From: Chitinophaga tropicalis
GTDB lineage: Bacteria > Bacteroidota > Bacteroidia > Chitinophagales > Chitinophagaceae
DNA: 64,000 nt
NCBI RefSeq assembly: GCF_009758205.1
Contig: NZ_WRXN01000007.1
Location: 248,001 to 312,000, forward strand
Direction of reading: 5' to 3'
Shown here: piece by piece, positions 51,261 to 60,293 of the stretch
Numbering within the stretch: position 1 is the stretch's first letter
How the letters are laid out: every line of letters begins with the position of its first letter
Translations under genes and position numbers: made by a program
Notes under the pieces: model-generated
The model's database searches: none
The model's input: the letters and a program-made list of their open reading frames with translations, nothing else
Told to the model about the DNA's origin: nothing

Positions 51261-52400
51261 CTATTTCTTACCCGGTTGAGCCGGAGCTTTTTTTACTGTG
51301 GTAGTATCTATTTTACCACCATCGCGTAAACGCTGGAAGCCTTCAACTACTATCAGTTCTCCCTGCTGTAAGCCGTCGCTTATCACTATCTTATCGGCAA
51401 CACGTGGGCCCAGCTGGATCTTACGCTGTTCCGCAACGGTATCTTTTGCGATGAATACAAAGAATTCACCCATCTGTTCAACCACAGCTTTGTAAGGTAT
51501 CAGTACGCGGTCTCCGGACTGATCGTTCAGTACCTGCATTACACCGCTCATACCGTCTTTCAGCACATCTTTAGGGTTGTTGAATTCTATACGTACCCTC
51601 ACGGTAGCTGTCTGGTTATCTACTCCGCGATCAATTGCCAGTATTTTACCATGTTCCGTATAAAGAGAACCGTTAGGCAGCTGCAGGCGGAAGGTTGAAT
51701 CTCCTGCGCCAATGGTTTTACCCTGCAATGCAGAGAAACGGGAAATATCAGTTTCGTTCACCACGAAGTCCACACCGATAGGGTTCTCGCTGGACATGGT
51801 GTTCAGCAGTGTTGATCCCTGGCTTACCTGGGCGCCCAGCTTTACCTGTGACAAGCCTATACGGCCGGTGAAGGGAGCTTTAATTACAGAGTAATCAAGA
51901 TCAGTACGGGCAGCAAGCAGCGCTGCTTCTGCAGCGGCAAGCTGGCTACGGTTCACTTCCAGTGTGGCATTTGCATTATCCAGGGTCTGGCGGGCAATCG
52001 CATCCTGTTCTGCCAGTTTGTTATAACGGTCAGCATCCTTCTGTGCCCTTACAAAATTTGCTTTTGAACTGGCAACATTGGCTTCTGCCTGGCGGAAAGC
52101 AGCTTCATATTTACGGCGGTCTATTTCATAGAGGGGTTTCCCTTTCTGTACTACCTCACCTTCCTTGAAGAAGATCCCGGTAATGTATCCTGTTACCTGT
52201 GCACGCAGCTCTACCTGGTTCAATGCTACCACTGATGCAGGATACTTATCATAATAGATTGCAGTGCCTAACGTTGCCGCTGTAACATTTACCGGTGTAG
52301 GCGGCATTACCATACCCTGTTTCTGGGCCGGACCTTTACAGGAAGCCAGGTAAAACATGCCTGTAGCGCCAATGAGGAGAATGTGTTGCTTTGTTTTCAT
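51261..52400 (-). CDS. RND efflux periplasmic adaptor (membrane-fusion lipoprotein)
   Basis: A 379-residue MFP of the AcrA/MexA type with a lipobox at LASC (C21). The barrel-sandwich hairpin lipoyl segment is in YITGIFFKEGEVVQKGKPLYEID, followed by a long coiled-coil hairpin (about 95-165, EANVASSKANFVRAQKDADRYNKLAEQDAIARQ). The beta-barrel part (PIGVDFVVNETDISRFSALQ) follows. It joins the permease to the TolC partner. It lies 55 bases after tolC and 35 before the permease gene. Confidence 0.93.
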   Translation of the reverse strand: MKTKQHILLIGATGMFYLASCKGPAQKQGMVMPPTPVNVTAATLGTAIYYDKYPASVVALNQVELRAQVTGYITGIFFKEGEVVQKGKPLYEIDRRKYEAAFRQAEANVASSKANFVRAQKDADRYNKLAEQDAIARQTLDNANATLEVNRSQLAAAEAALLAARTDLDYSVIKAPFTGRIGLSQVKLGAQVSQGSTLLNTMSSENPIGVDFVVNETDISRFSALQGKTIGAGDSTFRLQLPNGSLYTEHGKILAIDRGVDNQTATVRVRIEFNNPKDVLKDGMSGVMQVLNDQSGDRVLIPYKAVVEQMGEFFVFIAKDTVAEQRKIQLGPRVADKIVISDGLQQGELIVVEGFQRLRDGGKIDTTTVKKAPAQPGKK

Positions 52401-52455
52401 CTGAAAATATTTGTCCTTTCAATGACCGGACCTTTCAATCCGGACAGTTTCCTTA

Positions 52456-53799
52456 TTAGTTGTTAGTAGTTAAAGTTCCCAATGCACGTTGCAGATCTAT
52501 TTTGCTTGACAGTACGGTGTACAGGGCATTATAATAGTTCAGCTGTGCAGACCTGAGGTCAGTTTGCGCGGTGATCACTTCCAGGTAGGTCTTCACTCCT
52601 TCCCTGTACTGCAGATCTATCAGGTTGTATACTTCCCTGGCCAGGTCTACGTTTTCTTTCATCACCATATATTGGTTGAGGTTAGCCTTATAGGTAGACA
52701 TAGCCTGTGTATATTCTGTATTGATCTGGTTGCGCATGTTCTCAATATCCAGGTCGGTACGTCTGATCTGTAATTCTGCTGCATGGATATTATGTATCCT
52801 CTTGGATCCCTGGAAGATAGGAACAGATAATGTCAGTCCTATCTGGGAGCTGGGAAAGTTCCTGTTATACAGTTTGGAAAATTCCGGGTGCAGGTAGTTG
52901 AAGTTATAGTTAGCAAATGCTGAAACGGTGGGCAGGAAGCTCCACTTGTTATATTTCAGATCTGCTTCACGCAACACTTTCTGGGTTTCCAGCAGCTGGA
53001 TCTCAATCCTGTTCTCATAGGCCACAGCAATGTTGGTATCCAGGGCAACCTGTTGTTCCATCTGCAGGGTATCGTAAGTCAGCTCCAGGGCGCCATTGGC
53101 TGGGTAGCCCATCAGCTGGCGGAGGTAAGCATTTTTTGCTTTCAGCTGCTCTTCACCTGATTTCTTCTGTGCCCTGGTATTGTTCAGGGAAATGGTGGCC
53201 CGTTTGTAATCAGTTTTATCTACAAGACCGCCCTGGTATTGATTATAGGCATCTTTCAGGCTTCGCTCCAGGCGGGTAACGTCTTCATTGAGCACGTCTA
53301 TCTGCCGTTGGGTAAGCAGAAGATCGTAGTAAGCCTTACTTACATTGGTCACCACATCTATCCTGCTGCTTTCAGTATTCTGCTTTGCCTGTTTGCGTAC
53401 GTCTCTGGCTGTCCGGCCGGCCAGCAGCAGATCGCGGGTAAAAAGGTTCTGGTTTAACTGGAAAGCTGCAGCAGAAGTGTTGGCCACGCCTATCTGCGCA
53501 TAGTTCCCGTTAAAATAGGAAGTTGGCACTTTGAGGTAGTGCTGCAAGTTAAAGTTCAGCCCCACCTGCGGATACCAGTCAGCCAGCTTGCTTTTGATGT
53601 TGTATTCAGTAATATCCTGGTCCAGCAGGGTCTGTCTTACAACAGGCTGGTGAGATAAAGCATACTGGATACAGTCCTTCAGACTGGCCTGTGGCAACAG
53701 GGAATCGGAGGCCTTTTGTGCGTATGAGGGTGCACTATAGAGCGCAACACTCAATACGGTGGTCAGATAAAATACTCTTTTCATAAAAGGTTTTGACAA
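52456..53799 (-). CDS. TolC-family outer-membrane channel
   Basis: A 447-residue outer-membrane efflux protein with a signal peptide (MKRVFYLTTVLSVALYSAPSYA, after an initial MSKPF). The two OEP halves contain helical hairpins with the conserved LSLSVPIFQGSKR-like segment (IGLTLSVPIFQGSKRIHNIH) and AQTDLRSAQLNYYNALYTVLSSKIDLQRALG near the C-terminus. It is the first gene of the tripartite efflux operon. A promoter-like element is about 260 bases upstream, leaving a long leader. Confidence 0.93.
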   Translation of the reverse strand: MSKPFMKRVFYLTTVLSVALYSAPSYAQKASDSLLPQASLKDCIQYALSHQPVVRQTLLDQDITEYNIKSKLADWYPQVGLNFNLQHYLKVPTSYFNGNYAQIGVANTSAAAFQLNQNLFTRDLLLAGRTARDVRKQAKQNTESSRIDVVTNVSKAYYDLLLTQRQIDVLNEDVTRLERSLKDAYNQYQGGLVDKTDYKRATISLNNTRAQKKSGEEQLKAKNAYLRQLMGYPANGALELTYDTLQMEQQVALDTNIAVAYENRIEIQLLETQKVLREADLKYNKWSFLPTVSAFANYNFNYLHPEFSKLYNRNFPSSQIGLTLSVPIFQGSKRIHNIHAAELQIRRTDLDIENMRNQINTEYTQAMSTYKANLNQYMVMKENVDLAREVYNLIDLQYREGVKTYLEVITAQTDLRSAQLNYYNALYTVLSSKIDLQRALGTLTTNN

Positions 53800-54119
53800 T
53801 CAGATTCTTCTTTACACCAATCGATAGAACAACAAATGTTATTCTGTTATGTAATCAAGTTTATAATAATGCTATTTGTAGACTGACTGCATCTAAAAAA
53901 TCGGACGGGCACAGTTTAGCATATGCAACTAAAACTGCAAACAGGTAGGTTCAGGTATTAAAACTTACTTAGTAATAGGATAAACGGAATACTAACGATA
54001 GCAATTCAACTCCCTGAAGGAGCTGTCAGGCTACCCGATCTCCGTAATTGCACGGCAAAGATAATGACGGTAACCAGAAACATGTTACCACTTATGTAAA
54101 TTTAAACTATTGTTTAAAT
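53800..54119 (-). promoter_or_regulatory. 320-base gene-free region upstream of the efflux operon
   Basis: Minus-strand TATCTTTG (54063 to 54056) matches TAnnTTTG, so the tolC transcript could begin near 54050 with a leader of about 250 bases. Within the leader, CAACTCC (54007-54013) and GGAGCTG (54019-54025) form a 7-bp stem with one G-T pair. I see no riboswitch consensus and no ORF of coding character here. Confidence 0.35.
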
Positions 54120-54123
54120 TTAC
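54096..54123. repeat. AT-only inverted repeat at the lipA stop codon
   Basis: GTAAATTTAAAC and GTTTAAATTTAC (12-bp perfect arms) surround TATT, covering the lipA stop codon. It may be a weak hairpin for the lipA transcript or a regulator-binding site upstream of the efflux operon. Confidence 0.4.
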
Positions 54124-55034
54124 TTTACCAGACGTCCACTATGAATATGTTTCTCTGCGTGGTAGGATGATCTTACCAGTGGTCCTGATTCAACATAATC
54201 AAGGCCCATGTTATAACCTATTTCACGCAATTCTGCAAACTCATCGGGGTGAACAAAACGGACAACCGGCAGGTGTTTTGGGGTAGGTTGCAGGTATTGT
54301 CCGAGAGTAACCACATCACAACCGTTGTCATACAGGTCCTGCATGGCCTGCACTACTTCCTCTTTGGTTTCTCCGAGTCCGAGCATGATACCACTCTTGG
54401 TACGCATTCCTCCGTCTTTCAGGCGGCGTATCACTTCCAGGCTCCTATAGTATTTTGCCTGTATACGCACCTGTTTGGTGAGGCGTTCCACTGTTTCCAG
54501 ATTATGGGAAACAACTTCGGGCGCTACTTCAATAATACGCTCAAGGTTTTCCCACTGCCCCCTGAAGTCAGGTATCAGCGTTTCAAGTGTTGTATCCGGG
54601 TTCAGTGCTCTGACTGCCTTAATGGTATTGGCCCAGATAATGGAACCGCCATCTTTGAGCTCGTCTCTGTCTACCGAAGTAATGACAGCATGCTTCACTT
54701 TCATCAGGTAAATAGCTTCTGCAACACGTTGAGGCTCATCCCAGTCTACCGCTTCCGGTCTGCCGGTGGCAACTGCACAGAACCCACAGCTACGGGTGCA
54801 GATATTTCCTAATATCATGAAGGTGGCGGTACCTGCTCCCCAGCATTCTCCCATATTGGGGCAGTTCCCGCTCTCGCAGATGGTATGTAATTTATGTGTA
54901 TCAACCAGGTTACGAACCTGTTTGTAACTCTCTCCTATTGGCAACTTAACGCGCAACCAGTCTGGTTTCTTTGTCCTGGGCGCTGCTGGCGCCGTACTAC
55001 ATGGTGTTGCGGTAGTAATGGGTGATTCTTGCAT
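54120..55034 (-). CDS. lipA: Lipoyl synthase
   Basis: A radical SAM enzyme that inserts two sulfurs into octanoyl groups of lipoyl domains. Both clusters are visible: the auxiliary set C53-x4-C58-x5-C64 (CESGNCPNMGECW) and the radical SAM set C79-x3-C83-x2-C86 (CTRSCGFC). The terminal serine ligand lies in VRSSYHAE. The 304-residue length is normal. An N-terminal 25 residues rich in T, P and A precede the core and are not conserved. Followed by an AT-rich hairpin. No lipB is adjacent. Confidence 0.95.
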   Translation of the reverse strand: MQESPITTATPCSTAPAAPRTKKPDWLRVKLPIGESYKQVRNLVDTHKLHTICESGNCPNMGECWGAGTATFMILGNICTRSCGFCAVATGRPEAVDWDEPQRVAEAIYLMKVKHAVITSVDRDELKDGGSIIWANTIKAVRALNPDTTLETLIPDFRGQWENLERIIEVAPEVVSHNLETVERLTKQVRIQAKYYRSLEVIRRLKDGGMRTKSGIMLGLGETKEEVVQAMQDLYDNGCDVVTLGQYLQPTPKHLPVVRFVHPDEFAELREIGYNMGLDYVESGPLVRSSYHAEKHIHSGRLVK

Positions 55035-55075
55035 CTCTGATCCTTTCTTTAGAACACAAAGTTAGTACTTATCTC

Positions 55076-55924
55076 TTATTTCTTATCCCACCGCTTTCCA
55101 AACTGAAACGCGATATATGCATTAAAGAAGAATTTTTTGCCATCTGTATCCACCATAATGGGGATATTTTTGGTATAATATTCAGCATTGACGCCTACTT
55201 CCAAGGCACTTACCACTTCATTGAACCTGGCCCAGTCAAACCGGAGACCAGTTTTGGCATGCAGGCCCGGAGTAATGCTCAGTTCTCCCCAGCCTTTACC
55301 AAATCCGGCGCCCCCTATAATGGAGCCCCTGTCCTTGAAGGCCTGGTCATATAACGCGTCCTGACCATATTTCACCTGTACGCTCCGGCCCGTATTAGGG
55401 TCTACAACATTCAGGTAATAAGGCTTCAGCATGCCGATAGACACGCCACCATAATAGAAAGCATTCACCAGTACTCCATTCTTATTACCTTTTCCTCCTA
55501 TCAGACGCAGCTGGCCTACACCCAGTTTAGCCTGGTAGAAGTTGTTCTGCTTACCATATATATATGGCTTCTCAGAATAAACGAAGCCCCACTGGTCCAC
55601 ATCTTTCAATGCCCCTGGTTTTTTATCTTCCTTAGGATCTTTTTTCTCAGCAAATTCAAACTGGAAATAGTTTACGGTAGTCCTGCTTTTCCTGTACCCC
55701 AGTTCAAAAAAACCGCTCCAGCCATCGGTATTCAACCTTGCCCCAATAGAAAATTCCCTGTCCTGCAGTACTTCTCCCTCTTCCAATGGCTTGAACAATG
55801 AAATACGCTTCAACTTCCGTTGCTCCCGCTCTTCTTTTTTGGACAGCTTCGCAGAAGTGCTGTCCTGGGCATGCAAACCAACGGCTACGATCAGTAAAAG
55901 CAAGGATAAGTGTAATTTTTTCAC
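55076..55924 (-). CDS. Secreted protein, probable outer-membrane beta-barrel, unknown function
   Basis: I do not recognise a family. The 282-residue precursor begins with a signal peptide (MKKLHLSLLLLIVAVGLHAQ, cut after HA). A charged linker follows (residues 24-50, LSKKEEREQRKLKRISLFKP). The rest has alternating aromatic/glycine beta-strand patterns (GFFELGYRKSRTTVNYFQFEF, GVGQLRLIGGKGNKNGVLVNAFYYGGVSIGM). The protein ends AYIAFQFGKRWDKK, typical of an 8-10-strand barrel with an aromatic end. It lies 41 bases upstream of lipA on the same strand. Confidence 0.65.
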   Translation of the reverse strand: MKKLHLSLLLLIVAVGLHAQDSTSAKLSKKEEREQRKLKRISLFKPLEEGEVLQDREFSIGARLNTDGWSGFFELGYRKSRTTVNYFQFEFAEKKDPKEDKKPGALKDVDQWGFVYSEKPYIYGKQNNFYQAKLGVGQLRLIGGKGNKNGVLVNAFYYGGVSIGMLKPYYLNVVDPNTGRSVQVKYGQDALYDQAFKDRGSIIGGAGFGKGWGELSITPGLHAKTGLRFDWARFNEVVSALEVGVNAEYYTKNIPIMVDTDGKKFFFNAYIAFQFGKRWDKK

Positions 55925-55950
55925 CTGTATAGATTTGTTTAGTTAAGGGA

Positions 55951-55969
55951 GTATAGCCGCAGGCTATAC
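55951..55969. repeat. Short inverted repeat upstream of the barrel-like gene
   Basis: GTATAGCC and GGCTATAC (8-bp arms) enclose GCA, 27 bases before the 55924 start and 160 bases after the DUF2851 gene. No U-tract follows on the minus strand. It may be a leader hairpin. Confidence 0.3.
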
Positions 55970-56126
55970 CATTATTAACGCTGGACGCTGCAGATTGGTA
56001 TGCCTGCCATCACAAACCTACACGTTTTTTCCCTCATGTGTAAATTTGTTTTCTCTATGTTCCATACTCCATATAGATATAACGCCCTATCCCAAAAATG
56101 GTTACAACAATCTGCAGAAGCCGCAT

Positions 56127-57425
56127 TTACGCAAGCCCCTGCCTGAGCAGCCTGACGCCAATAGCACAGTCCAGGCACTTTTTCTGTTCACAGTAAGACT
56201 GCCGGAGTTCCAGCAAAGCCTGTGAATCTGCAGCACATTCAGCCTCCATACCGGTTTCTTTCCAACCCTTTATCACACTGTTCTCTTCTGCAGGCAGCCG
56301 GGCCATCATATTCAGCGCTCTTTCCTGGTAATGGGCCGCTCCCCTCTCCTTCCCGTATAGGTATAACAGTGGTAAAACTGTATTGATCAGTATATTATGT
56401 ATTGCTGCCTTAGCCGGCCGCCGGGTCTGGACTACCGGCGTATCAAAACGGTAATGGTATTCCCAATAGGGAGAGGGCGGCATATCCAGCCATTTTTCCA
56501 GCGCAGGAAGCTCAGTTGTTTCCATTATCTGTGAAAAGAAGTGGGCATGCCTGTACAACAGGTGGGCCAGGGAGGCTATCCGGATAGTGGGAAAAGAGGA
56601 AGGGCGCATACGCAGCCATTTCCATAACCGGCCCTGCAGAGGTTGCAAACGGTATTTATGCCGGAGGAAAGCGTATTCTTTCTGCAGGTGCTGTGGGTAT
56701 TCCTCTTCAAAACTGCCTTCCAGCATTCCTGCCTGTCCAAACAGCAGTGCTTCCAGCTGTAACAGGTTATGCCGGTGACGCAGCACCAGCTGGTAAGGCA
56801 GGGAACGGGCCAGCTGCAGGAACATCTCACTGTTTACCGGGCCGCCAAAGCTCCGGACTATAGCCCAGTAACAAACCTCCTCCCAGTTGTATTTATTCTG
56901 GCGCAGCCATCCCTGCATGATACCGGCCTTCCGCTCCAGGCGCTCTGCCATAAGCCTGTCTTTCCAGGCCATCAGCACCAGTGGCGGCGTCTTTGCAGCA
57001 TTCATCCCACAGGGCACAAAGGCCTCAGACTGCCGCAAGTAAGCATATCTGCGCAGCAAAAGCTTGGGAATATACTGCTGCAGCTCCAGGCAGGGCACAT
57101 CCGAAGGCACAGGCGCAGTTACGTCATGCTCAAAAACAACATGCAGGATCATATTCCCATACTGCGGATTGTGCTGATGGCGGTGTCTATACCAGTCTGA
57201 AGTACGTAAATGCAGCTCTACATTGCCGGCCCACTGGGTTTTCCCTATCCGGATACGGGCGGCTATAAAATCAGGCCCGGCATTGGTATTGCGCCGCCCG
57301 GGAAAAATGATCTGTACTGGTTCCCCCTCCAGCGAGGTCAGCCCTGCCTGATTAAAAAGACGATATTGCCAGATGTGCTGGAACAGTTCCTCCGTCAAAA
57401 GCGGAGTTATTTGGACAATGGTCAT
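56127..57425 (-). CDS. DUF2851-family protein
   Basis: A 432-residue conserved Bacteroidota protein with no signal. The N-terminal block ITPLLTEELFQHIWQYRLFNQAGLTS, GRRNTNAGPDFIAARIRIG and WAGNVELHLRTSDWYRHRHQ are the DUF2851 signature. The C-terminus has a cysteine pair in EQKKCLDCAIGVRLL. The N-terminal part resembles a nuclease-like fold in some classifications, but I cannot confirm catalytic residues. Monocistronic, divergent from the SAM-riboswitch transcription unit. Confidence 0.8.
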   Translation of the reverse strand: MTIVQITPLLTEELFQHIWQYRLFNQAGLTSLEGEPVQIIFPGRRNTNAGPDFIAARIRIGKTQWAGNVELHLRTSDWYRHRHQHNPQYGNMILHVVFEHDVTAPVPSDVPCLELQQYIPKLLLRRYAYLRQSEAFVPCGMNAAKTPPLVLMAWKDRLMAERLERKAGIMQGWLRQNKYNWEEVCYWAIVRSFGGPVNSEMFLQLARSLPYQLVLRHRHNLLQLEALLFGQAGMLEGSFEEEYPQHLQKEYAFLRHKYRLQPLQGRLWKWLRMRPSSFPTIRIASLAHLLYRHAHFFSQIMETTELPALEKWLDMPPSPYWEYHYRFDTPVVQTRRPAKAAIHNILINTVLPLLYLYGKERGAAHYQERALNMMARLPAEENSVIKGWKETGMEAECAADSQALLELRQSYCEQKKCLDCAIGVRLLRQGLA

Positions 57426-57512
57426 AAATGGTTGGTTAACAGGATCAACAAATCCGAAAATACTAATAAATTTAGTAAAAATACACTGGGATCAAAAAAA
57501 ATAAATTTCCGC

Positions 57513-57545
57513 TTTGGAAATTTGATGGAAGTACCGTTAACTTTG
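57513..57545 (+). promoter_or_regulatory. Promoter of the SAM-riboswitch operon
   Basis: TTTG (57513-57516), a 21-base spacer, and TAACTTTG (57538-57545) match the Bacteroidota -33/-7 consensus. Initiation near 57551 would begin the leader about 14 bases before the aptamer. Confidence 0.65.
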
Positions 57546-57564
57546 CACCCAGTTCTTACACATG

Positions 57565-57681
57565 ACTTATCCAGAAAGGCGGAGGGACTTGGCCCTGCGA
57601 TGCCTTAGCAACCAACCTGCACAAGCAGGGAAAGGTGCTAATTCCGGCCCCGGTTATAACTGTAACCGAGGGAAGATAAGT
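57565..57681 (+). ncRNA. SAM-I (S-box) riboswitch aptamer
   Basis: The consensus is plain: GGCGGAGGGACTTGGCCCTG, then GATGCCTTAGCAACC, AAGGTGCTAATTCC, and a closing GAAGATAAG. P1 pairs ACTTATC (57565-57571) with GATAAGT (57675-57681). The hairpin at 57618-57630 (CTGCACAAGCAG) is a further stem. It binds S-adenosylmethionine and here precedes a transcription terminator, so SAM should switch off the downstream genes. Confidence 0.95.
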
Positions 57682-57718
57682 TGGCAGAGATTGAAATTCA
57701 CTGTAATAAAATACTGAG

Positions 57719-57750
57719 AAGGCTCTTCCAACAACGGGAGGGCTTTTTTT
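57719..57750 (+). terminator. Riboswitch-controlled terminator
   Basis: AAGGCTCTTCC (57719-57729) pairs with GGGAGGGCTT (57736-57745) around a short loop, with wobble pairs, ending in seven T. A competing antiterminator exists: GTTGGCAGAG (57680-57689) pairs with CTCTTCCAAC (57723-57732) in 9 of 10 positions, using the last two P1 bases. Confidence 0.85.
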
Positions 57751-57834
57751 ATGCCCTTTCTGGCGGTTTGTTCGGGAATGACTGATGGTAGTGTATGCCA
57801 ACCAGGAATAGTAACAGTATAATTACTTTGAAGA

Positions 57835-59013
57835 TTGAAAATAGCCACACAATTATTGCATAGCATTCCGGTAGATGAACTGACAGGAGCCATATCTGTT
57901 CCCATCTACCAGACCTCTACCTTTGTGCAGGAATCTCCCGGCATCAATAAGGGATTTGAATTTTCCCGTGCCAACAATCCTACCCGCAAGGTACTGGAAA
58001 ACCTCATCTGCAATCTGGAAGAAGGCCATGCAGGGTTTGCCTTTGCCAGCGGGATGGCTGCTATCGACGCAGTAATGAAACTCCTCAAAAGCGGCGATGA
58101 GATCATGGCAGTGGAAGATACCTATGGCGGCATCTTCCAGATGTTCCAGCACATGTTTGAACGCTTTGGCATCAAAGCGAACTTTGTAGATACCAGCAAC
58201 ACAGACAAAGTACTGGCAGCCATTACGCCCAATACAAAGATGATCTGGCTGGAATCTCCCACCAATCCTACATTACGGGTTTCCGATATCAAATCCATCA
58301 GCAAAATTGCCAAACAGCACAACGTACTGCTGGTAGTAGATAATACACTCTGTACACCACTCCTGCAACAACCCATGACACTGGGCGCAGACATCGTGAT
58401 CCACAGCGCTACCAAATACCTGGCAGGCCACACAGATGTAATAGCAGGACTAGTGGTAGTTAATTCCAAGCCACTGGCAGACCAGCTGCGCTTTAACCAG
58501 AACATTTCAGGAAGCATTCTCAGTCCCTTCGAAGCATGGCTCACCATCAGAGGCATTGAAACACTCTGCCTCCGCCTGGACAAACAATGCAGCAACGCTA
58601 TGGCCATAGCCACCTGGCTGGCTACACATCCGGCGATAGACAAGGTCTTTTACCCGGGATTAAGCACACATAAAAACCACCACATTGCCCGTAAACAACA
58701 AAAACAATACGGCGCACTGGTCAGCTTTTCCCTGAATAACGATAACATCAAAAACGCTATCCGCGTAGTAAATGCCACCAAACTGTTCAAACTGGCAGAA
58801 AGCTTCGGAGGCGTTAAAAGTATGCTGGACCATCCGGCAACAATGACTCACCGTAATATCCCGGAAGATTTCCGTAAAAAAACAGGCTTACAGGATTCCT
58901 GCATCCGCCTCTCCGTAGGTATCGAAGATCCTGAAGACCTGATAAATGATCTCAGACAGGCGTTGGATAAACTCAATCTCCCCGCCGGTAAACAAATAAC
59001 AGTCCTCCAGTAG
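57835..59013 (+). CDS. metB: Trans-sulfuration PLP enzyme, cystathionine gamma-synthase-like
   Basis: A 392-residue Cys/Met metabolism PLP enzyme. PLP lysine K194 lies in SATKYLAGHTDVIAG, with FASGMAAIDAV and SPTNPTLRVSDI at the cofactor site. The start must be TTG 57835: an in-frame stop lies 4 bases upstream, and it gives MKIATQLLHSIPVDELTGAISVPIYQTSTF. The SAM riboswitch upstream and homoserine dehydrogenase downstream point to methionine biosynthesis. Cystathionine gamma-synthase is most likely, but O-acyl-homoserine sulfhydrylase or cystathionine lyase share this fold, so the symbol is tentative. Confidence 0.8.
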   Translation: MKIATQLLHSIPVDELTGAISVPIYQTSTFVQESPGINKGFEFSRANNPTRKVLENLICNLEEGHAGFAFASGMAAIDAVMKLLKSGDEIMAVEDTYGGIFQMFQHMFERFGIKANFVDTSNTDKVLAAITPNTKMIWLESPTNPTLRVSDIKSISKIAKQHNVLLVVDNTLCTPLLQQPMTLGADIVIHSATKYLAGHTDVIAGLVVVNSKPLADQLRFNQNISGSILSPFEAWLTIRGIETLCLRLDKQCSNAMAIATWLATHPAIDKVFYPGLSTHKNHHIARKQQKQYGALVSFSLNNDNIKNAIRVVNATKLFKLAESFGGVKSMLDHPATMTHRNIPEDFRKKTGLQDSCIRLSVGIEDPEDLINDLRQALDKLNLPAGKQITVLQ

Positions 59014-59053
59014 GGCATATCTAAAGGAAGTATATAAGCACTAAGTATAGAAC

Positions 59054-60235
59054 ATGGAAAACAAGATTATCAATTTAGGTATTTTCGGATTTGGTTGCGT
59101 GGGACAAGGGTTATACGAAGTACTCAACAGGACAAAAGGTATCAACGCCCGGATCAAAAAGATCTGCATCAAAGATCCTAACAAGCCGCGTCCAATAGAC
59201 GCCAGCTATTTTACAACTGATAAAAACGACATTCTCCAGGACCCTGCTATAGATGTAGTAGTGGAACTGATCAATGACACTGAAGCCGCTTTCGAAATAG
59301 TAAGCACTGCCCTCCGCAATGGCAAAGCTGTAGTAAGCGCCAGCAAACGCATGATCGCTGAAAACCTGGCCACTCTGCATCAGCTCCAGGTAGAGAACAA
59401 AGTACCTTTCCTCTACGAAGCATCCAGCTGCGCCAGCATTCCCATCATCCGTAACCTGGAAGAATACTATGATAACGACCTGCTCAATGCAGTAGAAGGT
59501 ATATGCAACGGCTCTACGAACTATATTCTCACCAAAATATTTGAAGAGAACCTGAGCTTCGAAACCGCCCTGGAGCAGGCACAAAAACTGGGCTTTGCAG
59601 AAACAGACCCTACGCTTGACATAGAAGGCTTCGACCCCAAGTTCAAGATCGTGATCTTATTGCTGCACGCCTTCGGTACCTTCGTTAAACCGGAAGAAGT
59701 ATTCAACTTCGGCATACATCATCTCAATGATTTTGATATCCAGTTTGCAAAACAACGTGGCTGTACTATCAAACTGATAGGTAACTGCCGCCGCCAGAAC
59801 GGAAGCGTAAACGCCTACGTACTGCCGCATCTCATCAAAGAACATAACCTGCTCTATGATGTCTACAATGAATACAACGGTATCCTGCTGGAAAGCGCAT
59901 TCACAGACAAACAGTTCTTTGTGGGTAAAGGAGCAGGCGGCACCGCCACCGGCAGCGCCGTACTGTCTGATATCTCTGCATTGCTGTACAACTACCGCTA
60001 CGAATACAAAAAGATCAAACAGTCCAACCAGCCGGCATTTACGAACGATGTACAGCTGAAAATATATCTCCGCTACCGTACGGCAGACCAGGTGCACCTG
60101 GCAGATTTCTACAACATTTCAGAGAAATATGAATCAGCGTCCTACAGTTATGTAGTGGGGGTTATCAACCTGCAGAAACTGAAAGAAGCCGGATGGCTGA
60201 AAAATAAAGATGTGAATATACTTGTACTGGAATAA
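59054..60235 (+). CDS. hom: Homoserine dehydrogenase
   Basis: Reduces aspartate semialdehyde to homoserine. The NAD-binding GIFGFGCVGQGL is at about 8-19. The core ICNGSTNYILTKI and GFAETDPTLDIEGFDPKFK carry the catalytic lysine and substrate residues. At 393 aa it ends without a recognisable C-terminal ACT domain (regulatory in many monofunctional Hom). It follows metB by 40 bases under the same SAM riboswitch, coupling homoserine supply to methionine demand. No aspartate kinase is adjacent. Confidence 0.92.
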   Translation: MENKIINLGIFGFGCVGQGLYEVLNRTKGINARIKKICIKDPNKPRPIDASYFTTDKNDILQDPAIDVVVELINDTEAAFEIVSTALRNGKAVVSASKRMIAENLATLHQLQVENKVPFLYEASSCASIPIIRNLEEYYDNDLLNAVEGICNGSTNYILTKIFEENLSFETALEQAQKLGFAETDPTLDIEGFDPKFKIVILLLHAFGTFVKPEEVFNFGIHHLNDFDIQFAKQRGCTIKLIGNCRRQNGSVNAYVLPHLIKEHNLLYDVYNEYNGILLESAFTDKQFFVGKGAGGTATGSAVLSDISALLYNYRYEYKKIKQSNQPAFTNDVQLKIYLRYRTADQVHLADFYNISEKYESASYSYVVGVINLQKLKEAGWLKNKDVNILVLE

Positions 60236-60261
60236 CAGATCAGATACCAACCATCATCTTG

Positions 60262-60293
60262 CCCGGAGCGACCTGCTCCGGGTTTGTTTTTTT
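60262..60293 (+). terminator. Terminator after hom
   Basis: CCCGGAGC (60262-60269) and GCTCCGGG (60275-60282) form an 8-bp GC-rich stem followed by TTTGTTTTTTT. It lies 26 bases beyond the stop and ends at the tail of the convergent maf gene. Confidence 0.92.
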
